This document shows, piece by piece, positions 40,532-49,860 of a stretch of 64,000 nt of DNA (its first letter is position 1; each line of letters starts with the position of its first letter). The stretch is from [Clostridium] leptum DSM 753 (GTDB taxonomy: Bacteria; Bacillota; Clostridia; Oscillospirales; Acutalibacteraceae). Made by a program: the position numbers and the translations under genes. Under the pieces are notes generated by a model, which saw nothing but the letters and a program-made list of their open reading frames with translations, had not been told where the DNA came from and searched no databases. Location of the stretch: contig DS480349.1 in the NCBI GenBank assembly GCA_000154345.1, forward strand, positions 62,001 through 126,000, read 5' to 3'.

Positions 40532-41407
40532 ATGAAAGAGAACCGGTATGAACTGAATAAGGAGCTCGCCCAAATGCTGAAGGGCGGCGTTATCATGGAT
40601 GTGACCACACCGGAGCAGGCTAAAATCGCGGAAGAGGCGGGTGCCTGCGCCGTAATGGCGCTGGAAAAGATACCGGCGGATATCCGGGCCGCGGGAGGCG
40701 TGGCCAGAATGAGCGACCCTAAGATGATTCGGGGCATCCAAGAGGCGGTTTCGATCCCGGTCATGGCGAAGGTGAGAATCGGGCATATTATGGAAGCGAA
40801 GATCCTGGAAGCTATTGAGATTGATTACATCGACGAAAGCGAGGTGCTTTCTCCGGCGGACGATGTGTACCATATTGATAAAACCCAGTTTCAGGTGCCT
40901 TTTGTCTGCGGAGCGAAAAACCTGGGAGAAGCCCTGCGGCGAATCGCGGAGGGCGCCTCGATGATCCGCACGAAGGGGGAGCCGGGCACCGGAGACGTAG
41001 TTCAGGCAGTGCGCCATATGCGGCTGATCAACAGTGAAATCAGCAGGGTAAAGGGAATGCGTCAGGATGAGCTGTATGAAGCGGCCAAGGAACTGAGAGT
41101 GCCTTATGAGCTGGTATGCTATGTACATGAAAACGGGAAGCTTCCGGTGGTGAATTTCGCGGCCGGCGGCGTGGCGACTCCCGCAGACGCGGCTCTGATG
41201 ATGCACTTGGGCGCTGAAGGAGTATTTGTAGGCTCAGGTATTTTTAAATCCGGAAATCCGGCGAAGCGGGCCGCAGCTATCGTGAAGGCTGTGACCAATT
41301 ATAACGACCCCGAAATGCTGGCGGCTCTTTCCGAGGATTTGGGAGAAGCTATGGTGGGCATCAATGAGCAGGAAATTCAGCTGCTGATGGCCCAGCGGGG
41401 AGAATGA
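40532..41407 (+). CDS. pdxS: Pyridoxal 5'-phosphate synthase subunit PdxS
   Basis: A 291-residue cytosolic TIM-barrel synthase that builds PLP from ribose 5-phosphate, glyceraldehyde 3-phosphate and ammonia. Highly conserved segments are VIMDVTTPEQAKIAEEAGACAVMALEKIPADIRA, GARMSDPKMIRGI (here VARMSDPKM), VMAKVRIGHIMEA and IDYIDESEVLSPADD, as well as TPADAALMMHLGAEGVFVGSGIFKS. Catalytic lysines lie in KVRIGH and in the IRTKGE segment. It assembles as a dodecamer with PdxT. The stop overlaps the pdxT start (ATGA). It is normal in length and sequence. Confidence 0.98.
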   Translation: MKENRYELNKELAQMLKGGVIMDVTTPEQAKIAEEAGACAVMALEKIPADIRAAGGVARMSDPKMIRGIQEAVSIPVMAKVRIGHIMEAKILEAIEIDYIDESEVLSPADDVYHIDKTQFQVPFVCGAKNLGEALRRIAEGASMIRTKGEPGTGDVVQAVRHMRLINSEISRVKGMRQDELYEAAKELRVPYELVCYVHENGKLPVVNFAAGGVATPADAALMMHLGAEGVFVGSGIFKSGNPAKRAAAIVKAVTNYNDPEMLAALSEDLGEAMVGINEQEIQLLMAQRGE

Positions 41408-41985
41408 CCATGAAAGTCGGGATGTTGGCCCTGCAGGGTGCTTTTACCGAGCATGAGGATATGCTTTCCAGACTGGGAGCGGAATGCTTTGAAATCCGGC
41501 GGAAGCAGGATTTAACACGGCCAATGGACGGACTGGTGCTTCCCGGAGGAGAGAGCACGGTGATGGGAAAGCTGCTCAGGGAATTGGAGCTGTTCCAGCC
41601 GCTGAAGGAGAAAATCCTGGAAGGCTTGCCGGCGTTCGGTACCTGCGCCGGACTTCTGCTTTTGGCGGAGACCATTGAAAATGGGGGGAGCCCTTGCTTT
41701 GGAACGATGCCCATCACGGCGGTGAGAAATGCTTACGGGCGCCAGCTTGGCAGCTTTCAGACCCAGGGGGCTTTTGACGGTAGGGAAATCCCGATGACGT
41801 TTATCCGGGCGCCCTATGTAAAAAGCGTGGGAGCGGGGGTGGAAATCCTGTCGGAAACTGACGGCAGGATTACCGCGGCCCGATGGCGCAACCAGCTGGT
41901 AACAGCCTTCCATCCGGAATTGACCAAGGAAGCTGCGGTTCATCAATATTTTCTTGCCATAATCTCTGAAGGCATGAAATCATAG
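41404..41985 (+). CDS. pdxT: Pyridoxal 5'-phosphate synthase glutaminase subunit PdxT
   Basis: A 193-residue class I glutaminase that supplies ammonia to PdxS. Landmarks are VGMLALQGAFTEHEDML, LVLPGGESTVMGKLL, the nucleophile Cys in AFGTCAGLLLLA (about residue 81), and the His-Pro-Glu partner in VTAFHPELTKE. It starts at 41404 overlapping the pdxS stop, with a second in-frame ATG two codons later. Translational coupling keeps the two subunits in proportion. It ends before a strong terminator at 42016-42058. Confidence 0.97.
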   Translation: MTMKVGMLALQGAFTEHEDMLSRLGAECFEIRRKQDLTRPMDGLVLPGGESTVMGKLLRELELFQPLKEKILEGLPAFGTCAGLLLLAETIENGGSPCFGTMPITAVRNAYGRQLGSFQTQGAFDGREIPMTFIRAPYVKSVGAGVEILSETDGRITAARWRNQLVTAFHPELTKEAAVHQYFLAIISEGMKS

Positions 41986-42015
41986 GCAAGAGGATTCTTA
42001 AATAACCTTATCTCC

Positions 42016-42058
42016 AAAAAGGAACCAGTCTCCGCTGCTCGGAGACTGGTTCCTTTTT
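42016..42058 (+). terminator. Strong intrinsic terminator after pdxST
   Basis: A 19-bp perfect stem (42016-42034 with 42040-42058, AAAAAGGAACCAGTCTCCG) around a five-base loop, with T5 at the end. It isolates the NRPS locus from pdxST. Confidence 0.9.
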
Positions 42059-42236
42059 GGTTGCTGAGGCCACGCTTTTATGAAATCGAGAAGGTTTATA
42101 GGCTGTCTTTTCCTGCTTTTTTGTTTTTTATTAATGAAAAAGAATTATGCTGGAAAATGGCAGAAACATCCAGGCGAATTTCTTCGAAAATAAAAATAAT
42201 TTAAGGAAAATCTATTGAATTACAATTAGGATTCTT

Positions 42237-42256
42237 TTATACTTATTAGGTATAAT
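42237..42256 (+). promoter_or_regulatory. Candidate -10 and inverted repeat upstream of the NRPS gene
   Basis: TTATAC and GTATAA form an inverted repeat with a seven-base spacer, and the right half overlaps TATAAT (42251-42256). No good -35 lies 16-18 bases upstream, as expected for an activator-dependent promoter. The leader to the NRPS start is about 55 bases. The rest of 41986-42316 is AT-rich with no gene. Confidence 0.4.
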
Positions 42257-42316
42257 TAGTCGAATTATGTCTTGTGTTTTTAGAGCGATTCCTGAAAGGA
42301 CTGGGGTGAAAAGAAC

Positions 42317-45300
42317 ATGCCGCAGAGCAATGGCGGGGAAAAGACCTTCCCGCTGTCGATCAGTCAAAAAAACATTTGGAATGTGGAGCAGGTGCATAAA
42401 GGCACCTCCATTAATAATATCTGTTCTACCATTTATATCAAGGGCCGGATCGATATGGCCGCTATTCAGAAAACCTTGAACCTGGTGATCGAAGCCGACC
42501 AGTCATTGCGGACTCAAATCGATTTGGTGGATGGTACGCCGGTACAGTTCCATGCGCCCTATGCTCCGGAGCAGTTCCCGATTTTTGATTTTTCCCTTAC
42601 AAACCAAGAGGGAATCACCCATTGGGAAAATGCGGTGACCCGGGAGGTTATGCCGCTTTACCGTCATCCCCTTTATTACTTCGCTGTTTTTAAATCAGGG
42701 GAATCCGACGGCGGAATTTTGATGAAAACCCATCATATCATCACGGACGGCTGGTCTCAGGCGCTGTTGGGAAATCGGATCAGCGAAACCTACCTGGCGC
42801 TCCTGCAAGGAAAGGAACCCGAGCTGGAGCCGCTGGACAGCTACCTGGTTCATGTAAACAAGGAGCAGGAATACCTTGCCTCCAGGGCTTGTCAAAAAGA
42901 CAGGGCCTATTGGGAGGAGAAGATGGCCCAGTTTCAGGAGCCTTGCGCCCTGAAGGAATGTAAAAGCGCCATTGTCAGCCCGGTGGGGCAGCGGAAAACC
43001 TATCAGCTTTCCGAGGTGCTCAACCATGCGATCGGGAATTTCTGTACTGCCAACCGGGTGGCACCTTTCGCTGTGTTTTATATGGCGCTGGCAATTTATT
43101 TGAGAAGAATCAGCGGTTTAGAGCAGCTCGGCATAGGCGTGCCGATTTTCAACCGGATTAATTTTAAGGAAAAGAAGATTACCGGTATGTTTGTCAGCAC
43201 GTTGCCGTTTTTAAACCACCTGGACGAGAATTGGAGCTTGGAGGAATTCACCGAGCACCTGAACGACGAGTGGTTTGATTTGCTGCGCCATCAGAAATAT
43301 CCCTTTGGGGATATTATGTCCTTGGCGAAGAAAAAGCATCCGGATTTGGATCACTTGTTTCATTTGGTGCTGTCCTATCAGAACAGCCGGCTGTTTCAAA
43401 CAAAGGACGCGTCCGCGTTTTTCACTGGACGGTGGCATTACAGCGGCTACCAGTCGGAGCACTTGGTGATTCACTTAAGCAGCTGGGAGTCTGAGCACAA
43501 GTACTCGGTGGATTACGATTATCTTACTCAGATCTTTTCCGCCGAGGAGATCGACTGCTTCCACCACTATTTAATTAAAATTTTAAAAGAGGCTTTGGAT
43601 CATCCGAAAAAGCCTATCTGGCAGTTGTCTGTCCTGAGCGGCGGGGAAGAGGAAAAAGTGCTGTTCAGCTTCAATCAAACCGCTCAGCCTCTTATGGATC
43701 AAACGATCTCGAAAAAGCTTTCCGCCTGCGTTAAGGAGCATCCGGACCGGGTGGCCCTGATTTTTCACGGCCGGCGCATGAGCTACCGGGAGTTATATGA
43801 AAACGCCAGGCGGTATGCTTATTCCATCGAATGCGCCTGCCCCGGAGGCGGAAAAATTGTCGCGGTTTCTCTGGAAAAGGGTTTTTCTTTAGTGCAGGCT
43901 ATGCTGGGCGCCGCCCTTTCCGGAAACGCTTGGGTGATTATCCCAGCCTCTCTGCCCAAGGATCGAAAAAAAGATATTTTGCTGGACAGCTCCGCGGCTC
44001 TTTTGATTTCGGAGAAATCCCTGGAGCCGTCGGTGCCGCTGCTGACGCCTGGCGGAATTGCCGGTGAATGTCCGGAGGACTATCAGATCAGGAAAGCCGA
44101 GGGAAATGACCTGGCTTATTTGGTTTACACCTCAGGCAGCACCGGCAAGCCGAAGGGTGTGGAAATTGAACAGAGAAGCCTGCTGAATTTTGCCATGGGC
44201 ATGGCGCCTCTTTATGGCTACGGAGGGGTTCTTTCTCTGTGCAGCGTGGGCTTCGACGTGTTCGTTCTGGAAAGCGTGGTTTCCCTATTGAACGGCCGCA
44301 CCGTGATTCTCGCCAGCCAGGAGGAACAGGAAAGCCCCTCCGCCTTAGCTTCTCTAATCCGCAGCTATGCGGTGGGCGTGATTGCCATCACGCCGTCCAG
44401 GCTGAAGGCGTATATGAACCATCCGGAGTTCCTGCGGGCGTTAAAGCAGATTGAAAGCTTTATCTGCGGCGGGGAGCATTTGTCCGGCGAATTGATCCAG
44501 CTTTTAAAGCTTCATTCATGGGGCAGAATCTACAATCAGTATGGACCGTCAGAGGCGACCATTGGCGTCAGCTACCAGCTGATGAACGATTCCCCGGTGA
44601 TTACCATCGGTGCCCCGATGCCTAACTGCCGTCTTTATATATTGGATTCTCATTTGCAGCCCTTGCCCATCGGGGTTTACGGCGACCTGTACGTAGGGGG
44701 ACTGTGTGTTGGCCGTGGATACCACAATGCTCCGGAGCTTACGGAGCAAAGCTTTTTGGAAAGCCCCTTTGAGCCGGGAGAACGGATTTACAGAACCGGC
44801 GACGTGGCCTGCTGGAACCAGCAGGGCCGGCTGCTGCTGGGCGGCCGAAAGGACAGCCAGATCAAGCTTCGGGGCTTGAGAATCGAGCCGCAGGAGATTG
44901 CCATGTGCCTGATGGCCCATCCGCAGGTGGAAACAGCGGCGGTTCGGGTGATTGGAGAGGGGGAGCGCCGTTATCTGGCGGCTTATTACACCTCCAAGAC
45001 CAATGTGCCGGAGGTGGATTTGATTTCCTTCGCGGTGACCTGCCTGCCGGATTACATGATCCCGGCCTATTTGACCAGGATCGACGAGATGCCGCTGAGT
45101 CCCAGCGGAAAAATTGATTACAGCCGTCTGCCCGACCCGGTGGTTTCAGCCGGCGGAGAGCGGGCGAAAACCGATACCCAGCGGCGTTTGCTGGAAATTT
45201 TCCAGCGGGTTTTGAATAACCGGAAAATCGATGTCCAAAGCGACTATTTCCTGGCCGGCGGGGATTCCCTGAACGCCATGGAAACCCTGTGTCAGATTGA

Positions 45301-48300
45301 GCAGGAGTTTGGTGTCACGCTGAAAATAGTGGATTTATACGCTTTCCGCAATGTGGTTCGGTTGGAGCAGCGTCTGAAGCGTGAGGGAGAATCTGCGGAG
45401 TTTTCCGGCGCCAAGGCCTTTGTCATTCCCAAAGCCCCGAGGCTGTCTCTGTATCCGCTGACCCCCTCCCAGCAGAGCCTGTATTTTCAGTCCCAGCTGG
45501 ATCCTACCAGTCTGGCCTACAATATGCCCGGTGTGTTCCGGTTTGGAAAACAGCCTGATATCAGCCGGCTGACTTCTGCTCTGAAAAAGCTGGTGCGGGA
45601 GGAAGCCTTGTTCCGCACCGCCTTTGTCATGGAGAATGGAAAAATCGGCCAAAAGGTCCTGGAGGATGTGCTGTTCGATGTGGAGCGGCTTCAGGCCGGC
45701 ACCTTTGAAGAAGCCAAGAGAGCTTTCCTGCGGCCCTTTAATCTGGCTGCGGCCCCCTTGTTCCGGGCCGCCCTGTGGCGGGAGGACAGCGGCGAGCAGC
45801 TTCTGTTTATCGATATGCACCATCTGGTCAGCGACGGTATCAGCACACCGCTCCTGATGAAGCGGCTGGATGCCCTTTACCGTGGACAGGAGCCTGAGCT
45901 TCCGGAGATTTCCTTCCAGGATTACGCCTATTGGCTGCAAAACCGGGATTCAAAAACGGTGGCCGGTGAGGAGAGCTACTGGAAAGAGAGGATGGAAGGT
46001 GCCGGAGAGCTTCTGGATCTCCCGGTGGATAAGCAACGGCCGAAAACCTTCGATTACCAGGGTGAAAATGTCGTTTTCTCCCTGGAGGAGAAAACGGCGG
46101 CCCTGTGCGCCGAATTTTGCAAAAAGGAAGATTACTCTCCCTATATGCTGTTCGCGGCGGCTTTTGCCGTCCTGCTTTCTAAATATACGGGAAGCTCGGA
46201 TATTATTATCGGCACTCCGGTTTCCGGCCGGCGGGAGCAGGAGCTTTGGAACGTTTTGGGGCCGTTTTTGAATACGCTGCCCTTGCGTCTGGCGCCTCAA
46301 AAGGAGCTGACCGTTCGGGAGTTTTTACAGCAGGTGAAGAATACGGTTTTGGCGATGCTGGATAATCAGGATGTATCGCTGGAGGACATTCTGTCCTTAG
46401 CGCATGTGAAGCGTTCCGCGGGCCAGGCCGCTCTATATAACGTGATGTTTTCCTATCGGCCTATGGAAGAGGAGGCCTTCTTCCTGGATGGCGAACCTGT
46501 TTCCTGCGTGCCTCTGGAGACGGGAACGGCGAAAATGGATTTGAATCTGGAAGCCTATAAAACGAAAAACGGCTATTCTTTCCGTTTGGAATACGCAACG
46601 TCTCTCTATTACCGGGACAGCATGGAACTGCTGAGCCGGTGCTTCTGCGCTGTGGTGGAGGAGCTGATAAAAGGACAGGAAAAGACGCTTTACGAGCTTC
46701 CGGCGGTATCTTTCCGTGACCGGCTGGAGCTGCTGGAGCGTCCCAACCGGATGCACACTCCTTATCTGAAGCTTTGTGTGGATCAGGCGGTGGATCAAAT
46801 GGCGGAGCTGATCCCAGAGGCTCCGGCTATCCGCTCCCACGGCGTGGTGACAACTTACGGGGAGTTGAAAAAGAGGTCCGACGCCTTGGCCGGCCAGCTT
46901 CAGCGGTCCGGCGCCCGAAAGGGCGACTTTATCGGCTTATCCGGCCGCCGGGATAGCGACCTGGTAGCCGGTATGCTGGGAATTTTGAAAGCGGGCTGCG
47001 CGTATGTGCCGGTGCTGTCCTCGTTCCCAGAGGCCCGGCTGCGCTATATGCTGGAAATTTCAGGGGCAAAGCTTCTGCTGTGCGACCCCTGTACCTATCC
47101 TGAGCTCCCAGACGAGCTTCCCTGCCCCAAGCTGGTGATGACCAGGGAAGAAACCCCGTTCACGCCGGTAGAAGGAAGAAGCGTGGAGGATGACATCCAT
47201 ATTCTGTTTACTTCCGGAACTACAGGGCAGCCCAAAGGCGCGGTTTTGCCTCACCGGGCTATTATGAACCTGCTCACCAATGTGGAGCGGATGTTTGAGA
47301 CCGCTCCAGGGGATATTTTGTGCGCTTCCGGAGTGATTTTCGATACCTTTATCACAGAAACCCTGCTGGCTTTTTGTATGGGAAAGTGCGCCGTTATGGC
47401 GGATGAGGAAGAAATGATGCTTCCCTGGAGGATCGCCGAGCTGATTGAAAACAACGGCGTTGAAATTATACAGCTGACTCCCTCCAGACTCCAGATGTGC
47501 CTGGGGACGGAAGCGTTTGTAAAGATACTCCCCAGGATTAAGGTATTGTTTTCCTGCGGCGAGGTGCTGACCCGCCAGCTTTTGGATTCCCTAAAGGAAG
47601 CGGGAGCGCAGAAAATTTTCAATTTGTACGGGCCTACTGAAACAGCGGTTTATATTACCGGCATCGATATGACCCACCGGGATAAGATCGTGGTGGGAAA
47701 GGCCTTTACCAACTGCAGGCTGTATGTGCTGGATGAGAACCTTAAGCCGGTGATGCCGATGGCCAGGGGAGAGCTGTATATCGGCGGCGAATGTCTTTCC
47801 CGAGGCTATGTGAACCGTCCGGACCTGACCAAGGAAGCCTATCTGCCAGACCCTTTTTTCCCGGGAGAAATCATGTATAAATCCGGGGATATCGTTCGGT
47901 TGATGCCGGACCGGGGCGTAGAGTTCGTAGGACGCAGGGATTTGCAGGTGAAGCTGAACGGCCAGCGCATCGAGCTGGATGAGATCACCGGCCAGATCAT
48001 ACAATCCGGCCAGGTCGGGGAGGCGGCGGTGATCGCTGTCCGGAAGCCTGATTTTTCCATGGAGCTTAGGGCCTTTGTCATCCCGAGATCAGAGGAAAGC
48101 CAGGTCGATCTGGAGAAGATAAAGAAATATTTAAGAACCCAGCTTCCCTCTTATATGGTGCCGTCCTCTTTTTCTGTGGTGACGGAAATCCCAAAAACCG
48201 CCACAGGCAAAAACGACCGGCGGGCCTTAGCCCGGCTGGAGACGGAGGCTCCTTCGCAAAAAGGGCAGGATAAGCCCGAAAAGCTGACGGTAGAGCAGCA

Positions 48301-49711
48301 GGTGGTGAAAATCTGGCAGGAGGTTTTAGATCGTAAGCAGCTGGACCTGGATGCCTCCTTTTTTGACCAGGGAGGCACCTCTCTGGCGGCGCTGACGGTG
48401 CTCAGCCGGTATTTCCAGTTGAACTGGAGCATGACCCTGGCACAGTTTTACGAGCACGCCGCAATCCGGGAGCAGATAGCCATACTGAAGGACGCGGCTT
48501 TGGAACAAACGGAAAAAGCCCGCGAAGTGTTCGGACAGACAGCCTTAACGCGCGAAAGAGCGACGCTTGAAGCGCCGGACGGCAGACAAGGATTCAATCC
48601 TCCAAATGTTTTGAATGTGCAGAACCAAACCGCCGAAAGCCGGTTTCCAGAAGCGAAGGACAGCATTTTGGTGACAGGGGCTACGGGCTTTTTAGGAGCC
48701 CATCTGGTAAAAGAGCTCCTGGACGCCGGGGAGCGCAGCCTGTTGTGCCTGGTGCGGGGCGGTTCTCAGGAGCGCCTGTGGGAAACTCTTTCCGGTTATT
48801 TTGGAGCCGGCTGGGTTGAGGGCTGCAAAGACCGGGTAAAGGCTTTCGGGGGAGACATTACCCAGGATAGACTGGGCTTGCCGCCGGATGCGTATCAGGG
48901 CTTGAGCCGCTGTGTGAAGCAGGTGGTTCATGCGGCGGCGGATGTGCGCCATTACGCCGCTGGAGAGGAATCCCTTCGGACCAACGTCCGGGGCACGGAA
49001 AACGTGATCGCGTTCGCGGCGGCGGCAAACGCAAAGCTGATTCATATTTCTACCGCCAGCGTCAGTGGAGAATATTTGGTAAACGCCCCGGATCGCTGCG
49101 CAGTGTTTAGCGAGGACGATTTTGATATCGGCCAGAACTGGCAGGAAAATATTTATGTAAAAGGAAAATTTTTAGCGGAGCAAAAGGTTCGGAAGGGAAT
49201 AGAAGCCGGACTGGACGCTAAGATTTTCCGAGTGGGACGGCTGGTGGGCAGAAGAACTGACGGGGTATTTCAGAAGAATCCGGAGACCAACGCCTTTTAC
49301 CGGCTGCTGCAGGGTCTTCTGAAGCTGGACGCGATACCGGCGTCGGTGATGAACGAGCCGGTTGAGCTTACCGCCGTGGATTTGTGCGCGAAGGGTGTCG
49401 TCGCTTTGCGGAATGGAGTGAGAACGGTTTATCATTTGTTTAATCCCAATACCATTCCATTGCGGGAACTTCTGCGAAACTTGAATCATGCGGCGCAGCC
49501 CATCGGAGACCTGCAATTTGAGCAGCTTTTAAAGCAGTATTCTGCCGGCGCGGAGCAGGAGCTTGCTTCCTCTGTGGAAACCTGGAATCAAAAAAAGATT
49601 CACGGACAAAAGATTTATCCTACGGCCGAGCTCACTGTTCAGGAGCTGTCCGGCCATGGGATCGTGTGGAGCTATCCCAACGCGGCCGTGCTCCTGCGGG
49701 CGTTTTTATAG
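42317..49711 (+). CDS. Nonribosomal peptide synthetase, C-A-T-C-A-T-R (lipo-dipeptide aldehyde type)
   Basis: A 2464-residue two-module synthetase. C1 has HHIITDG (His139-140); A1 has the YTSGSTGKPKG motif near 604-614; carrier 1 has GGDSL with Ser984; C2 has HHLVSDG (His1168-1169); A2 has FTSGTTGQPKG from about 1631; carrier 2 has GGTSL with Ser2022. The terminal reductase has the NAD(P) loop VTGATGFLG from 2119 and YxxxK (Tyr2280, Lys2284). A module beginning with C and an acyl ligase plus free carrier protein in the operon imply N-acylation of residue 1. The reductase releases a peptide aldehyde (or alcohol). By-eye ten-residue codes are D-V-L-A-I-G-Q-I-G-K (A1) and D-T-T-Q-F-C-L-V-Y-K (A2); neither matches a common amino acid I can name. 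Start ATG 42317 with GGGGTG upstream. Confidence 0.95.
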   Translation: MPQSNGGEKTFPLSISQKNIWNVEQVHKGTSINNICSTIYIKGRIDMAAIQKTLNLVIEADQSLRTQIDLVDGTPVQFHAPYAPEQFPIFDFSLTNQEGITHWENAVTREVMPLYRHPLYYFAVFKSGESDGGILMKTHHIITDGWSQALLGNRISETYLALLQGKEPELEPLDSYLVHVNKEQEYLASRACQKDRAYWEEKMAQFQEPCALKECKSAIVSPVGQRKTYQLSEVLNHAIGNFCTANRVAPFAVFYMALAIYLRRISGLEQLGIGVPIFNRINFKEKKITGMFVSTLPFLNHLDENWSLEEFTEHLNDEWFDLLRHQKYPFGDIMSLAKKKHPDLDHLFHLVLSYQNSRLFQTKDASAFFTGRWHYSGYQSEHLVIHLSSWESEHKYSVDYDYLTQIFSAEEIDCFHHYLIKILKEALDHPKKPIWQLSVLSGGEEEKVLFSFNQTAQPLMDQTISKKLSACVKEHPDRVALIFHGRRMSYRELYENARRYAYSIECACPGGGKIVAVSLEKGFSLVQAMLGAALSGNAWVIIPASLPKDRKKDILLDSSAALLISEKSLEPSVPLLTPGGIAGECPEDYQIRKAEGNDLAYLVYTSGSTGKPKGVEIEQRSLLNFAMGMAPLYGYGGVLSLCSVGFDVFVLESVVSLLNGRTVILASQEEQESPSALASLIRSYAVGVIAITPSRLKAYMNHPEFLRALKQIESFICGGEHLSGELIQLLKLHSWGRIYNQYGPSEATIGVSYQLMNDSPVITIGAPMPNCRLYILDSHLQPLPIGVYGDLYVGGLCVGRGYHNAPELTEQSFLESPFEPGERIYRTGDVACWNQQGRLLLGGRKDSQIKLRGLRIEPQEIAMCLMAHPQVETAAVRVIGEGERRYLAAYYTSKTNVPEVDLISFAVTCLPDYMIPAYLTRIDEMPLSPSGKIDYSRLPDPVVSAGGERAKTDTQRRLLEIFQRVLNNRKIDVQSDYFLAGGDSLNAMETLCQIEQEFGVTLKIVDLYAFRNVVRLEQRLKREGESAEFSGAKAFVIPKAPRLSLYPLTPSQQSLYFQSQLDPTSLAYNMPGVFRFGKQPDISRLTSALKKLVREEALFRTAFVMENGKIGQKVLEDVLFDVERLQAGTFEEAKRAFLRPFNLAAAPLFRAALWREDSGEQLLFIDMHHLVSDGISTPLLMKRLDALYRGQEPELPEISFQDYAYWLQNRDSKTVAGEESYWKERMEGAGELLDLPVDKQRPKTFDYQGENVVFSLEEKTAALCAEFCKKEDYSPYMLFAAAFAVLLSKYTGSSDIIIGTPVSGRREQELWNVLGPFLNTLPLRLAPQKELTVREFLQQVKNTVLAMLDNQDVSLEDILSLAHVKRSAGQAALYNVMFSYRPMEEEAFFLDGEPVSCVPLETGTAKMDLNLEAYKTKNGYSFRLEYATSLYYRDSMELLSRCFCAVVEELIKGQEKTLYELPAVSFRDRLELLERPNRMHTPYLKLCVDQAVDQMAELIPEAPAIRSHGVVTTYGELKKRSDALAGQLQRSGARKGDFIGLSGRRDSDLVAGMLGILKAGCAYVPVLSSFPEARLRYMLEISGAKLLLCDPCTYPELPDELPCPKLVMTREETPFTPVEGRSVEDDIHILFTSGTTGQPKGAVLPHRAIMNLLTNVERMFETAPGDILCASGVIFDTFITETLLAFCMGKCAVMADEEEMMLPWRIAELIENNGVEIIQLTPSRLQMCLGTEAFVKILPRIKVLFSCGEVLTRQLLDSLKEAGAQKIFNLYGPTETAVYITGIDMTHRDKIVVGKAFTNCRLYVLDENLKPVMPMARGELYIGGECLSRGYVNRPDLTKEAYLPDPFFPGEIMYKSGDIVRLMPDRGVEFVGRRDLQVKLNGQRIELDEITGQIIQSGQVGEAAVIAVRKPDFSMELRAFVIPRSEESQVDLEKIKKYLRTQLPSYMVPSSFSVVTEIPKTATGKNDRRALARLETEAPSQKGQDKPEKLTVEQQVVKIWQEVLDRKQLDLDASFFDQGGTSLAALTVLSRYFQLNWSMTLAQFYEHAAIREQIAILKDAALEQTEKAREVFGQTALTRERATLEAPDGRQGFNPPNVLNVQNQTAESRFPEAKDSILVTGATGFLGAHLVKELLDAGERSLLCLVRGGSQERLWETLSGYFGAGWVEGCKDRVKAFGGDITQDRLGLPPDAYQGLSRCVKQVVHAAADVRHYAAGEESLRTNVRGTENVIAFAAAANAKLIHISTASVSGEYLVNAPDRCAVFSEDDFDIGQNWQENIYVKGKFLAEQKVRKGIEAGLDAKIFRVGRLVGRRTDGVFQKNPETNAFYRLLQGLLKLDAIPASVMNEPVELTAVDLCAKGVVALRNGVRTVYHLFNPNTIPLRELLRNLNHAAQPIGDLQFEQLLKQYSAGAEQELASSVETWNQKKIHGQKIYPTAELTVQELSGHGIVWSYPNAAVLLRAFL

Positions 49712-49860
49712 ATTTATGACATAAGCCGCCGATGTATTTGCGCGTTTACCGCTGCCTTGAAAAGCATTAACGGATTTTTAATTTTAGGTGTTCTGTATGC
49801 TATGATGCAGCTTACCAATCAAACAAGGGCGCCTATTGCAGCAGAAGGGAGAGGAACGCT

